Positions 7,602 through 16,291 of a stretch of DNA of 34,628 bases are shown here, one piece after another. Where the stretch lies: the NCBI GenBank assembly GCA_019247515.1, contig JAFAOS010000424.1:1-34628 (forward strand). Reading direction: 5' to 3'. How positions within the stretch are numbered: position 1 is the first letter of the stretch; every line of letters starts with the position of its first letter. The notes under the pieces were generated by a model that was not told the origin of the DNA, did no database searches, and worked only from the letters and a program-made list of their open reading frames with translations. Origin of the DNA: Chloroflexota bacterium. GTDB taxonomy: Bacteria; Chloroflexota; UBA6077; CF-72. Position numbers and translations under genes: made by a program.

Positions 7602-8333
7602 CTAGCCGATGACCGGCAGCTCGATCTCGAAGCGATCGCCCTCGATCCGACGCACGTCGCCGCCGTGCAAGCGCGCAATGCCGCGCGCGGTAAACAGCCC
7701 CAGGCCTGAGCCGGATTGGCCCGCTTCGGCCGCGCTCCGGCCTCGATAGAAGCGTTCGAACAGGTGGTCGACCTCCTCGGCGTCCGGGCCCGGGCCACCG
7801 CCACTCACGACCAGGTGCACTCGCGCCCCCTCCAGGTGCGCCCAGAGCCTGACCGGTTGGGCCGCGTCACCGTAGATGAAGGCGTTACTGACCAGCGCCC
7901 GTAGTGCGCGGGCAATCCTGGCGTGGTCCCAGTTGCCGATGCAGCCGTCCGGGATGTCCAGCTCCACGGGCCGTTCGATCTGGTCTCGAACAAGCGCGAC
8001 CGTCCGCTCCACCGCCAGCTCCGCCACGGTACGCAGCTCGACGCGCTCCATCCGCAGCGCCACTTTGCCGGTGCCGAGGCGCGCGGCATCCAGGAAGCTG
8101 TCGAGCATGTCGGTAAGTCGGTCGGTCTGCTCGACGATCGACTTGAGGCGTGTATGCGCGCCGTTGCTGTCCCCCCGCAGGATCTGCCGCTGCGCCATCT
8201 GGGCCGAAGCTCGCATCACGGCGATCGGGTTGCGGAGGTCGTGCGCCGCGATGGACATGAACTCTTCGGTTTCCTGGGCGCCCACCACCCGCTGCACGTC
8301 GATAGACCGGCGGCGTTGCAAGTTGCGGGCCAT
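7602..8333 (-). CDS. Soluble sensor histidine kinase (HisKA + HATPase), 243 aa
   Basis: A compact kinase with no membrane segment and no recognisable sensor domain. The DHp H-box is AAHDLRNPIAVMRAS, with H31 as phosphoacceptor. The ATP-binding domain has the N box (RALVSNAFIYGD, N150), an F-box-like LFERFYRG (191-198) and the G2 box GSGLGLF (208-214). The G1 box, normally DxGxG, reads GGGPG (178-182): the aspartate that contacts the adenine is G178 (codon GGC). ATP binding may be weak or changed. Its ATG is 16 bases after the DUF362 stop, so the two are co-transcribed. No response regulator is adjacent; the nearest receiver protein is at 24.9 kb and lacks an ATPase domain. An alternative is that it acts as a phosphatase or scaffold. 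Confidence 0.85.
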   Translation of the reverse strand: MARNLQRRRSIDVQRVVGAQETEEFMSIAAHDLRNPIAVMRASAQMAQRQILRGDSNGAHTRLKSIVEQTDRLTDMLDSFLDAARLGTGKVALRMERVELRTVAELAVERTVALVRDQIERPVELDIPDGCIGNWDHARIARALRALVSNAFIYGDAAQPVRLWAHLEGARVHLVVSGGGPGPDAEEVDHLFERFYRGRSAAEAGQSGSGLGLFTARGIARLHGGDVRRIEGDRFEIELPVIG

Positions 8334-8349
8334 CGGCGGAGCCGCGTGG

Positions 8350-9483
<1,134 letters not shown>

Positions 9484-9495
9484 CGTTCGCCAGAG

Positions 9496-9503
9496 ACTAT
9501 ATT
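9496..9503. promoter_or_regulatory. Overlapping divergent -10 elements (TATATT plus / TATAGT minus)
   Basis: The DUF362 and SEDS genes start only 33 bases apart on opposite strands. Plus-strand TATATT (9498-9503) lies 13 bases before the SEDS ATG. Minus-strand TATAGT (9501-9496) lies 12 bases before the DUF362 ATG. They share the TATA core. Either would give a leader of only about 5-7 bases. No convincing -35 is visible for either direction. Confidence 0.45.
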
Positions 9504-9516
9504 CGAGAAGTAGACG

Positions 9517-10794
9517 ATGGCGATCACCCTGCGCGCCACGCGCGCGCCATCTCTCCTCCTGTTCCCCGTGGCCATCCTGGCGACAGGCCTCGTCCTGCTC
9601 GCCGTTGTCCGGCGACAGGCCGTCGAATGGCAAACGCTTACTGGCGCGGGCCTGTTCGGCCTGGCGCTGATTCTCGCCGCGCTGTGGGCCCGCTGGCGGG
9701 TGCCCCGTGCCGACCCGCTGCTGCTGCCCGTCGCGGCGGCGCTCGCGGCTGTTGGTCAGGTCATGACCTCGCGCCTGGAACCCGACCTGGGTCCACGCCA
9801 GGGCACCTGGGTGCTGATCGGACTGGCGGCCATGACGCTTGTCAGCCTGTTGCCCTCTATCGAGTGGCTGAAGGGCTACCGCTACACGTGGGCCAGCCTG
9901 GCGATCCTGTTACAGATTCTGACGCTGATCTTCGGCCGCGACCCGAATGGCAGCGGCGCGGCGCTGTGGTTTGTCATCGGGCCGGTGAGCGTCCAGCCGA
10001 TGGAGGCGGTCAAGCTGCTGCTGGCGGTGTTCCTAGCCGCCTACCTGGACGATTATCGCGAGCTTCTGACCATCGCCGGCAAGCGGATCTGGCGGCTGCG
10101 TCTGCCACCGTTGCCCTACCTGGCCCCGATCCTCGTCATGATCGGCGCGGCCCTAATCCTGTTCTGGCTGCAGAAGGACCTGGGCCCAGCCCTGCTGTTC
10201 TCAGCCGTGCTGCTGACGATGCTGTACATGGCCAGCGGTCGCCTGAGCTACGTCGTCCTGGGCCTGATCCTGCTGGTCGTCGGCTTCATCCTGGCTGACC
10301 GCGTCTTCAGTCACGTCCACACGCGCGTGGTCATCTGGCTGGACCCATGGACCAACCGCGAGACGATCGGCTATCAGCTGGTGCAGGCGCTGTATGCCCT
10401 GGGCTCGGGCGGCGTGTTCGGCAGCGGGCTCGACATGGGTTCGCCTCGCTTTATCCCGGCGGTCCACACCGACTTCGTCATCGCCGCCATCGGCGAGGAG
10501 CTCGGGCTGGCCGGCACGTTGGCGATCGTCTGCTTGTTTGTGCTGCTGGTGCAGCGCGGCTTTACCGTCGCGCTCCACGCGCGCTCGGGGTTCAGCGCGC
10601 TGCTGGCCGGCGGCCTGACGGCGGTCGTCGCGCTCCAGGCGCTGATCATCCTGGCAGGCACGCTCGAGCTCATCCCGTTAACGGGCATCACCCTGCCGTT
10701 TGTCAGTTACGGTGGTAGCTCCGTGGTCGCCAACTTCGTCATCCTCGGTCTGCTGTTGCGCATCTCGCACGAGAACGCGGTCCAAGGCGTATAG
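9517..10794 (+). CDS. SEDS family peptidoglycan glycosyltransferase (FtsW/RodA/SpoVE), 425 aa
   Basis: A polytopic membrane protein with about ten to twelve hydrophobic segments that polymerises lipid II into glycan strands. Family landmarks are QPMEAVKLLLAVFLAAYL, WLQKDLGPALLFSAVLL, the extracellular loop SGGVFGSGLDMGSPRFIP followed by HTDFVIAAIGEELG, and the C-terminal GITLPFVSYGGSS. The length fits the family. The stop (TAG 10792-10794) is immediately followed by the ATG of the penicillin-binding protein, so translation is coupled and the two should form a SEDS-bPBP complex. The sequence alone does not decide between a division (FtsW) and an elongation (RodA) role. GAGAAG at 9505-9510 is a plausible but close ribosome site. 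Confidence 0.93.
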   Translation: MAITLRATRAPSLLLFPVAILATGLVLLAVVRRQAVEWQTLTGAGLFGLALILAALWARWRVPRADPLLLPVAAALAAVGQVMTSRLEPDLGPRQGTWVLIGLAAMTLVSLLPSIEWLKGYRYTWASLAILLQILTLIFGRDPNGSGAALWFVIGPVSVQPMEAVKLLLAVFLAAYLDDYRELLTIAGKRIWRLRLPPLPYLAPILVMIGAALILFWLQKDLGPALLFSAVLLTMLYMASGRLSYVVLGLILLVVGFILADRVFSHVHTRVVIWLDPWTNRETIGYQLVQALYALGSGGVFGSGLDMGSPRFIPAVHTDFVIAAIGEELGLAGTLAIVCLFVLLVQRGFTVALHARSGFSALLAGGLTAVVALQALIILAGTLELIPLTGITLPFVSYGGSSVVANFVILGLLLRISHENAVQGV

Positions 10795-12300
10795 ATGCTG
10801 GACGATCTGCGCGGTAACGTCCGCCGCACGGCGACGGCGCTGGTGGCGTGCTTCGGGGTGATTGCGCTGGCGCTCGGCTACTGGCAGGTTGTGCGCGGCG
10901 CCGACCTGGCGCAGGATGCGGCCAACCCGCGGGTCGCCAATGCGCGCCTCTCCGAGCCACGCGGCCGCATCCTCGATCGCAACGGGGTTGTGCTCGCCGA
11001 CACCCAGATGACCGACCAGGGCCCGGTGCGCCACTACGCGGACCCGTCCCTGGTCCACACGATCGGCTACCACAGCAATCGCTATGGCGACACTGACCTG
11101 GAAGCCGCGTACGATACGGAGTTACGCGGCGAGAAGGCGCTCTCGGCGTGGGACCGGCTCGTACAGCCCATCCTGCATACCGAGCCCAGGCCCCAGGACC
11201 TGGTGCTGACGATTGACAAGCGCATCAGCGACGCCGCGGTCCAGGCTCTGGGGAGTTCGGCCGGGTCCATCGTGGCGATCGACCCACGCTCTGGAGAGAT
11301 CCTGGCCATGGTCTCGACGCCATACTTCGACCCGAATACCGCGGAGGCGCAGATGGCCAACCTCCAGGCCGATCCAGCCGAGCCGCTGTTCAATCGCTCG
11401 GTGCAGGCGCGCTACGTGCCGGGCTCGACCTTCAAAACGGTCACCGCGACCGCGGCGCTGGATACGCACCTGGTGGATCTGAATCAGCCCTTCATGTGCA
11501 CGACGGCGGTCAAGGTGGGGACCTACAGCGTGGACTGCAAGAACAGCCTGCAGTTGCCGCGCCTGACCTACAAACAGGCGTACGCGTGGTCGTCGAATCG
11601 GGTGTTCGGGCTGACGGGCATGCTGTTGGGGTATCCCAACCTGGCGCCGATCAACCCGTGGCTGGACGACAAGCCGCCTGGGCCGTACCCCTGGGTGGAT
11701 GACCCGGGCTCGATTCAGGCCAGCGCCAGAGTCCTGGAGGACTACGCCGGCCGGTTCGGTTTCGGCCGCCAGATACCGTTCGACCTGCCGGTTGCGGTGA
11801 GCCAGGTCACCAACCCCGGCACCGAATGGTCGCCCGAGCTGCTGGTGCAGACGGCCTTTGGCCAGGGCGAGCTGGACGTGACGCCGATGCAGATGGCGCT
11901 GGTCGTCGCCACGGTTGCCAACCAGGGCCGAGTGCCGACGCCGTACGTCGCGGCCAGACTGGAGGATGGCGGCAATGTCCGCGAGTTGCACCAGCCCGGC
12001 GACTTTTTCTCGATTGCCAGCAGCTCGGACGTGGCGAACACCATGGTCAGCTTTATGGTCGAAGGTGTCGACAATGGCTATGCGGCCAAAGCCGCGATCC
12101 CGGGCGTGAAGGTCGGTGGCAAGACCGGTACCGCCGAGGTCGGCGACGGCACCTCACACTCGTGGTTCATCGGTTTCGCGCCCGCCGACGCGCCACGCAT
12201 CGCCGTCGCGGTGATCATGGAGCACCAGGGCTCCGGCTCCGACTTCGCCACCCCAGCCGGTCAGAGCGTGATGCGAGCGGCGCTCGGTGTATACAAGTAG
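10795..12300 (+). CDS. Class B penicillin-binding protein (transpeptidase), 501 aa
   Basis: Crosslinks peptidoglycan together with the SEDS protein encoded directly upstream. One N-terminal membrane anchor (about residues 12-34) is followed by a short dimerisation/pedestal region beginning EPRGRILDRNG (about 54-64), and the transpeptidase domain. Active-site motifs are all present: S211-TF-K214 (SxxK), S266-S-N268 (SxN) and K443-TG (KTG in GGKTGTAEV). The length and single anchor match the actinobacterial PbpA/FtsI-like group that pairs with a linked SEDS gene. Start ATG abuts the preceding stop with no gap. I leave the symbol blank because PbpA, FtsI and MrdA cannot be separated here. Confidence 0.93.
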   Translation: MLDDLRGNVRRTATALVACFGVIALALGYWQVVRGADLAQDAANPRVANARLSEPRGRILDRNGVVLADTQMTDQGPVRHYADPSLVHTIGYHSNRYGDTDLEAAYDTELRGEKALSAWDRLVQPILHTEPRPQDLVLTIDKRISDAAVQALGSSAGSIVAIDPRSGEILAMVSTPYFDPNTAEAQMANLQADPAEPLFNRSVQARYVPGSTFKTVTATAALDTHLVDLNQPFMCTTAVKVGTYSVDCKNSLQLPRLTYKQAYAWSSNRVFGLTGMLLGYPNLAPINPWLDDKPPGPYPWVDDPGSIQASARVLEDYAGRFGFGRQIPFDLPVAVSQVTNPGTEWSPELLVQTAFGQGELDVTPMQMALVVATVANQGRVPTPYVAARLEDGGNVRELHQPGDFFSIASSSDVANTMVSFMVEGVDNGYAAKAAIPGVKVGGKTGTAEVGDGTSHSWFIGFAPADAPRIAVAVIMEHQGSGSDFATPAGQSVMRAALGVYK

Positions 12301-12327
12301 CAAGCCACAGGAGGTTCCTCACACCAC

Positions 12328-12519
12328 ATGCAGATCGACTTGAGCGCGGACGAGGGCGCCGTCGTCACCGAGATTCTCACCAGTGCGCTCGGCGAGCTCC
12401 GCGAAGAGATCTACAAGGCCGAAGTCGCCGAGTACAAGACCAGGCTCAAACACCGCGAGGCCGTGCTGACGAGCCTGCTGTCGCGGCTTGCCGCGGGATC
12501 GACGACCAGCAGTGCCTAG
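12328..12519 (+). CDS. Small conserved-looking protein, 63 aa
   Basis: A 63-residue acidic-to-neutral protein starting MQIDLSADEGAVVTEILTSAL, predicted to be two amphipathic helices. The ELREEIYKAEVAEYKTRLKHREAVLTSLL part has heptad-like spacing and could pair as a helical hairpin. From memory, similar 60-residue proteins of the form M-x-[IL]-x-L-x-x-x-E are common in Chloroflexota and Deltaproteobacteria without known function. AGGAGG lies at 12309-12314, 13 bases before the ATG, a rather long spacing. It follows the PBP gene by 27 bases on the same strand, so it is probably the third gene of the SEDS-PBP operon. It is convergent with the anti-sigma gene. Confidence 0.75.
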   Translation: MQIDLSADEGAVVTEILTSALGELREEIYKAEVAEYKTRLKHREAVLTSLLSRLAAGSTTSSA

Positions 12520-12525
12520 CAGCGC

Positions 12526-12786
12526 CTAGAGCTCAGGCCGAAGTCGCTGTAGCCGCGTGCGTTCCATCGCCAGCCTGAGGGTGATCCGCTCGCGCAGGGA
12601 CTGCGGCGCGCTCAGCTCCTGGCAACGGACGCGTACCAATCTCCGCAACGACTCTTCGAACTGAAACAGGTGCAGGCAACCGCCGCAAGCCTCGAGGTGA
12701 GCGCGGACCTGAACGACGTCGTCGTCTGAGAGCTCTCGGTCCAGGTACGGATTGAGCGCGCTGGCGCAGTCCCGACAGTTGATCAC
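12526..12786 (-). CDS. Zinc-binding anti-sigma factor, RsrA-like, 86 aa
   Basis: Holds the upstream-encoded sigma factor inactive under reducing conditions. The ZAS signature HxxxCxxC is H30-LEA-C34-GG-C37. Further cysteines are C4, C7 and C55. The spacings C4 to H30 (26) and C4 to C55 (51) equal those of C11, H37 and C62 in Streptomyces RsrA, whose zinc ligands are C11, H37, C41 and C44 and whose trigger disulfide is C11-C44. The redox switch therefore looks complete here (established for RsrA; inferred for this protein). No membrane segment. Start is GTG 12786, overlapping the sigma stop in a GTGA, the usual coupling for a sigma/anti-sigma pair. Confidence 0.88.
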   Translation of the reverse strand: MINCRDCASALNPYLDRELSDDDVVQVRAHLEACGGCLHLFQFEESLRRLVRVRCQELSAPQSLRERITLRLAMERTRLQRLRPEL

Positions 12787-13487
12787 CGCGTGCCTCCTCG
12801 GGCTCTAGCTACGACACCATTGGATCCCGACGCATGTTCGTCGCCATCCACACTCGGCGTGTGGACCTTGCTGCCGGATGTGAAACCGGCGGACTGCGCC
12901 TGGTCCCACAGCGCCCGCTGCAGCAAGCGGCGGCCTCGGAACAGCCGGCTCATCACGGTACCTTTGGCCACCCCGGTCGCCTCGGCGACTTCGGCATAAC
13001 TGAGGCCTTCGACGTCGGACAGCTGGACCGTGGTTCGAAATTGTGGAGGCAACTGGTCGATGGCGCGCTGGATGGCGTCGGCGCCGAGGTGGTCGATGAC
13101 CGTATCTTCGACGTCGGTCACCCGTTCCGCGCCGTCTTCGCTCAACTGGTTGTAGAGGAAGAAGTCCTCGGTGTCCTCGAGCGAGCTTTCCTGGGGGCGG
13201 CCCTGCTTGCGCCGGTAAGTGTTGATGTACGTGTTGGTCAGAATCTTGAACAGCCACGCGCGGAAATTGGTTCCAGGCTCGAAGCGGTCGTAGAAGCGGT
13301 ACGCGCGCACCAGGGCGTCTTGGACGAGGTCTTCGGCGTCGCTGGGATTACGCGTCATGCGCAACGCGGTGCGGTACAGCGCATCGAGGTGTTGCAGTGC
13401 TTCTTCTTCGAACCTGGCTCGAACTCGGCTGGCGGCTGCCTCCTCGTGGGCTGAGCGTGCGGCCCGCGGCGCCGATTCGGCGTTCAC
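12783..13487 (-). CDS. ECF sigma factor, SigR/SigH-like, about 234 aa
   Basis: An extracytoplasmic-function sigma factor of the redox-stress (SigR/SigH, ECF12-like) group. Region 2 runs through [44 protein letters not shown] and YRRKQ. Region 4 is [25 protein letters not shown] followed by [21 protein letters not shown]-terminal extension of about 35 residues is polar and low-complexity. The frame is open to a TTG at 13553. I prefer GTG 13487, because a GGAAT-N18-GTT promoter at 13504-13529 would start transcription between the two, leaving a leader of about ten bases. The gene overlaps the anti-sigma gene by GTGA. Predicted targets are thiol-stress genes, with itself as one target. Confidence 0.9.
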   Translation of the reverse strand: MNAESAPRAARSAHEEAAASRVRARFEEEALQHLDALYRTALRMTRNPSDAEDLVQDALVRAYRFYDRFEPGTNFRAWLFKILTNTYINTYRRKQGRPQESSLEDTEDFFLYNQLSEDGAERVTDVEDTVIDHLGADAIQRAIDQLPPQFRTTVQLSDVEGLSYAEVAEATGVAKGTVMSRLFRGRRLLQRALWDQAQSAGFTSGSKVHTPSVDGDEHASGSNGVVARARGGTR

Positions 13488-13503
13488 AGGTCTCAGTCTA
13501 ACC

Positions 13504-13529
13504 AACGCCCGGCGTGCACAAGGAATTCC
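13504..13529 (-). promoter_or_regulatory. SigR-type autoregulatory promoter, GGAAT-N18-GTT
   Basis: On the minus strand GGAAT (13529-13525) is followed after exactly 18 bases by GTT (13506-13504). This is the consensus recognised by Streptomyces SigR and close to that of mycobacterial SigH. It ends 16 bases before GTG 13487 of the sigma gene. I scanned the other GGAAT occurrences in the window on both strands by eye and found none with GTT at this spacing. Confidence 0.7.
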
Positions 13530-13556
13530 ATTAAAGACCTTGTTCCTGGGCAACTT

Positions 13557-15014
13557 TCAGTCGACGTAGGTGAGATCGTGCGGGGTACTCTCCGCCCTCC
13601 CCGCGTCGGTGATGCGTACGAACCTGGCGTTGCCGCGCAGGTCGGCGAGCGTCCTGGCGTTGAGGTAGCTCATGCCGCTGCGCAGGCCGCCCACGTGCTG
13701 ATACAGCACATCGGAGACCGAGCCGCGGTACTGGACCACCGCCTCGACGCCCTCCGGGACGACGGCCGCCGCCAGTTCGTCCAGGACGTCCTCGCTGGTC
13801 TCCCGCTGGCGTCGGGCTTCGGCGGCGCCAACGCTGGCCATGCCTCGATACACCTTGAAGCGGCCGCCGTTGCGCAGCACGGTCCTGCCCGGGCTCTCCT
13901 CGGTGCCCGCCAGCAGGCTGCCGATCATGACCGTTTCCGCGCCCGCCGCCAGCGCCTTGGTCAGGTCGCCACTGTTGCGTACCCCGCCATCGGCGACCAC
14001 CGGCACGTCGAATTCCGCAGCCGCGCGAACGCACTCGAAGAGCGCGGTGAGCTGAGGTACGCCGACCCCGGCCACGATCCGCGTCGAGCAAGCCGCGCCC
14101 GGCCCGACGCCCACCTTGATGGCATCGGCCCCAGCCGAAACGAGGTCGCGCGTGCCTTCGGCCGTCGCCACGTTGCCGGAGATCAGTTGAACCGAGGGAA
14201 AGGCGTCCTTCACGCGGCGCGTCGCGCGCAGAGCGTGCTCACTGTGCCCGTGGGCGATATCGACCACCAGCACGTCCACCTCCGCCTCGACCAGCGCCTG
14301 CGCCCGCTCCATGTAGTCGCCGACGGCACCGATCGCCGCCCCCACCAGCAGGCGGCCCTGGCCGTCGCGCGCGGCGTTCGGGTGCTCGGTTAGCCGCAGC
14401 ACGTCTCGGGCGGTGATCAGTCCGCGCAGGTGGCCCGTGTCGTCGACGAGAGGCAGCTTCTCCAGCCGGTGCTCGTGGAGAATGCGACGGGCCTGCTCCA
14501 GTCGCGTGCCCACCGGCGCGGTCACGAGCTGCTCACCGCCGGTCATAATGCGTTCGACGGGCTGCAACGGGTCCTCGGCGAACAGCACGTCGCGCGACGT
14601 GACGATGCCCAGAAGTCGATCGTTTTCGCCGACGACGAGCAGGCTATTGACGTTGTGGCGACCCATCAACGTGATTGCCTCGCCGACGGTTCGCGTCGGG
14701 GCGATCGTGTGCAACAGCCGACCGCCAATCGCCTCCTCGGGACGCTTGACGCGCTGGACTTCGGCGGCCTCCTGCTCGATAGGCATGAAGCGGTGGATCA
14801 CGCCGATGCCGCCCTCGCGTGCCATCGCTCGAGCCATGCGCGCTTCGGTGACCGTGTCCATGTTGGCGGCGACGATCGGGATGGTCAGACGCAGCTCGCG
14901 GGTTAGCCGCGTGCAGGTATCCACGTCGCGCCGCGACGCAACGGCCGAGCGACACGGCACCAGCAGCACGTCGTCGTAGGTCAACGCGAGCGGTGGGCAG
15001 GCGTTATCGTGCAT
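13557..15014 (-). CDS. IMP dehydrogenase / GMP reductase family protein with CBS pair, 485 aa
   Basis: A (beta/alpha)8 barrel purine nucleotide enzyme interrupted by two CBS domains (about residues 95-215). The phosphate/NAD region and catalytic loop read [17 protein letters not shown], with the catalytic cysteine in AACSTR. Later segments are [30 protein letters not shown] and [13 protein letters not shown]. Two points hint at GMP reductase activity rather than IMP dehydrogenase. The N-terminal segment reads IVAANMDTV, where IMPDHs usually have SAAMDTV. The mobile flap after YRGM lacks the Arg-Tyr dyad (RYF) that activates water in IMPDH. I keep both options open. ATG 15014; a TATAGC -10-like element sits about 20 bases upstream. 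It lies downstream of the 61-residue gene. Confidence 0.88.
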   Translation of the reverse strand: MHDNACPPLALTYDDVLLVPCRSAVASRRDVDTCTRLTRELRLTIPIVAANMDTVTEARMARAMAREGGIGVIHRFMPIEQEAAEVQRVKRPEEAIGGRLLHTIAPTRTVGEAITLMGRHNVNSLLVVGENDRLLGIVTSRDVLFAEDPLQPVERIMTGGEQLVTAPVGTRLEQARRILHEHRLEKLPLVDDTGHLRGLITARDVLRLTEHPNAARDGQGRLLVGAAIGAVGDYMERAQALVEAEVDVLVVDIAHGHSEHALRATRRVKDAFPSVQLISGNVATAEGTRDLVSAGADAIKVGVGPGAACSTRIVAGVGVPQLTALFECVRAAAEFDVPVVADGGVRNSGDLTKALAAGAETVMIGSLLAGTEESPGRTVLRNGGRFKVYRGMASVGAAEARRQRETSEDVLDELAAAVVPEGVEAVVQYRGSVSDVLYQHVGGLRSGMSYLNARTLADLRGNARFVRITDAGRAESTPHDLTYVD

Positions 15015-15042
15015 GGCGGCTTCGGGCCTTAAGGCTATACGG

Positions 15043-15228
15043 TCAGGACGCGGGCCGTTCTCGCAGTGCCAGCAGCTCGAGCTCGTACTCGTGACACAGG
15101 CTGCACACCAGGCGCCAGATCTCGGGCGGGATCAATCCCATTTCGTTGAGGTCGATCAGGCGGTCGAGGTACGGCCAGCGCGCCGAGTCCGTGTTGGTGT
15201 GGAGCACATCGACCAGCTTGTTGAGCAT
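15043..15228 (-). CDS. Small protein of unknown function, 61 aa
   Basis: Starts MLNKLVDVLHTNTDSARWPYL and is predicted mostly helical, with a Cys pair spaced CSLC near residues 43-46. No known motif or membrane segment. Support for a real gene is a GGAGG eight bases before the ATG at 15228, sensible amino-acid composition, and position 28 bases upstream of the IMPDH/GMPR-family gene on the same strand, which suggests one transcript. It is divergent from the polysaccharide operon. Confidence 0.65.
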   Translation of the reverse strand: MLNKLVDVLHTNTDSARWPYLDRLIDLNEMGLIPPEIWRLVCSLCHEYELELLALRERPAS

Positions 15229-15364
15229 GCCTCAGACCTCCACATGTGCCCGGGAACGCGGGTGCGTTGACAGAGCTGCGCTCCATCCCGCAGCCTGCGT
15301 GCCAGGCGGGTTGCCAGAATTTGCCGCCGAAGGGACCCGACTTCAGTGTTCGACCGGTGCCGAG

Positions 15365-16291
15365 ATGGTTGACTTGACCATTTCGATCGTCTCGTATCGC
15401 ACCCCAGACCTCCTGAGAGGCTGCCTGTCGGCGCTGGCTTCGGAGCGTGGTTCGCTCGAGATGGACGTGACGGTCGTCGACAACGCCTCCGCGGACGGGT
15501 CCGTCAACTTGACACGGACCGAGTTTCCATGGGTCAACGTCATCGCCAACCCGCGCAATGCTGGCTTCGGCGCCGCGCATAACCAGGTTCTGCGCCAGGC
15601 GCGCGGTCGCTACTGGCTGATCCTGAATTCCGACGCCGCGCCCGCGCCCGGCGCGCTTGGAACCCTGGTTGCCGCGCTCGATGCGGACCCCGCTGTGGCC
15701 GTGGCCGGACCCAGGCTGCGCTATCCGGATGGCAGCGTGCAGCCCTCCCGCCGCCGCTTCCCGACACTCGCCACGCTTTTCCTCGAGAGCACGCAGATCC
15801 AGCGTTTTTCGCCGGACAACCGCGTGCTGCGTGCGTACTACCTCCAGGACCAAAGTGACGACGAGCCCCAGGATGTGGACTGGCTGGTCGGTGCCTGCCT
15901 GTGCCTGCGGGCGGAGGCGGTGCGGCAGGTAGGCGTCTTCGACGAGCGGTTCTTCATGTACAGCGAGGAGATCGACCTCTGCCGTCGTCTGAAGGCCGCC
16001 GGCTGGCGGGTCCGCTACGTGCCCGAGGCTGAGGTGCTCCACGTCGAAGGCGCCAGCTCGCGCGCTGACCTGGCGGTGCGCGACCAGCGCTTCCAGGCCA
16101 GCAAGCTGGCATACGCCGCGAAGTGGCATGGGCGCGGCGTGGCGCTTGTCCTGCGCTTGTACCTCGTCGTCGAGTACCTGCTGCGCGGCGTCGAGGAGAG
16201 TCTCGCGCTCGTCAAAGGTTCGCGTCGACCCGAGCGCCGGGCGCGTCTGCGCGTCATCGGCCACGGACTCCGCCACGCGCTGGGCCTGTGA
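15365..16291 (+). CDS. Family 2 glycosyltransferase (rhamnosyltransferase-like), 308 aa
   Basis: A GT-A fold inverting glycosyltransferase that should add a sugar to a growing surface polysaccharide at the inner face of the membrane. Landmarks are the N-terminal TISIVSYRTPDLLRGCLSAL, VVDNASADGS (nucleotide binding), NPRNAGFGAAHNQ, LILNSDAAPAPGAL (the DxD-equivalent region reads NSD), and the acceptor/catalytic segment VDWLVGACLCLR, then FDERFFMYSEEIDLCRRL. These resemble WbbL-type rhamnosyltransferases. A C-terminal hydrophobic stretch (ALVLRLYLVVEYLL) may associate with the membrane. The frame is open from 15146 but the protein begins naturally at ATG 15365. It is the first of three genes joined by GTGA overlaps. 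Confidence 0.9.
   Translation: MVDLTISIVSYRTPDLLRGCLSALASERGSLEMDVTVVDNASADGSVNLTRTEFPWVNVIANPRNAGFGAAHNQVLRQARGRYWLILNSDAAPAPGALGTLVAALDADPAVAVAGPRLRYPDGSVQPSRRRFPTLATLFLESTQIQRFSPDNRVLRAYYLQDQSDDEPQDVDWLVGACLCLRAEAVRQVGVFDERFFMYSEEIDLCRRLKAAGWRVRYVPEAEVLHVEGASSRADLAVRDQRFQASKLAYAAKWHGRGVALVLRLYLVVEYLLRGVEESLALVKGSRRPERRARLRVIGHGLRHALGL

Noticed and set aside
15267..15272. Consensus -35 TTGACA before the polysaccharide operon
   Set aside because: No -10-like sequence lies at 16-18 bases downstream, so I do not call a promoter.
15035..16276. Minus-strand frame of 413 codons opposite the GT2 gene
   Set aside because: Shadow of the glycosyltransferase gene; no recognisable domain and atypical composition.
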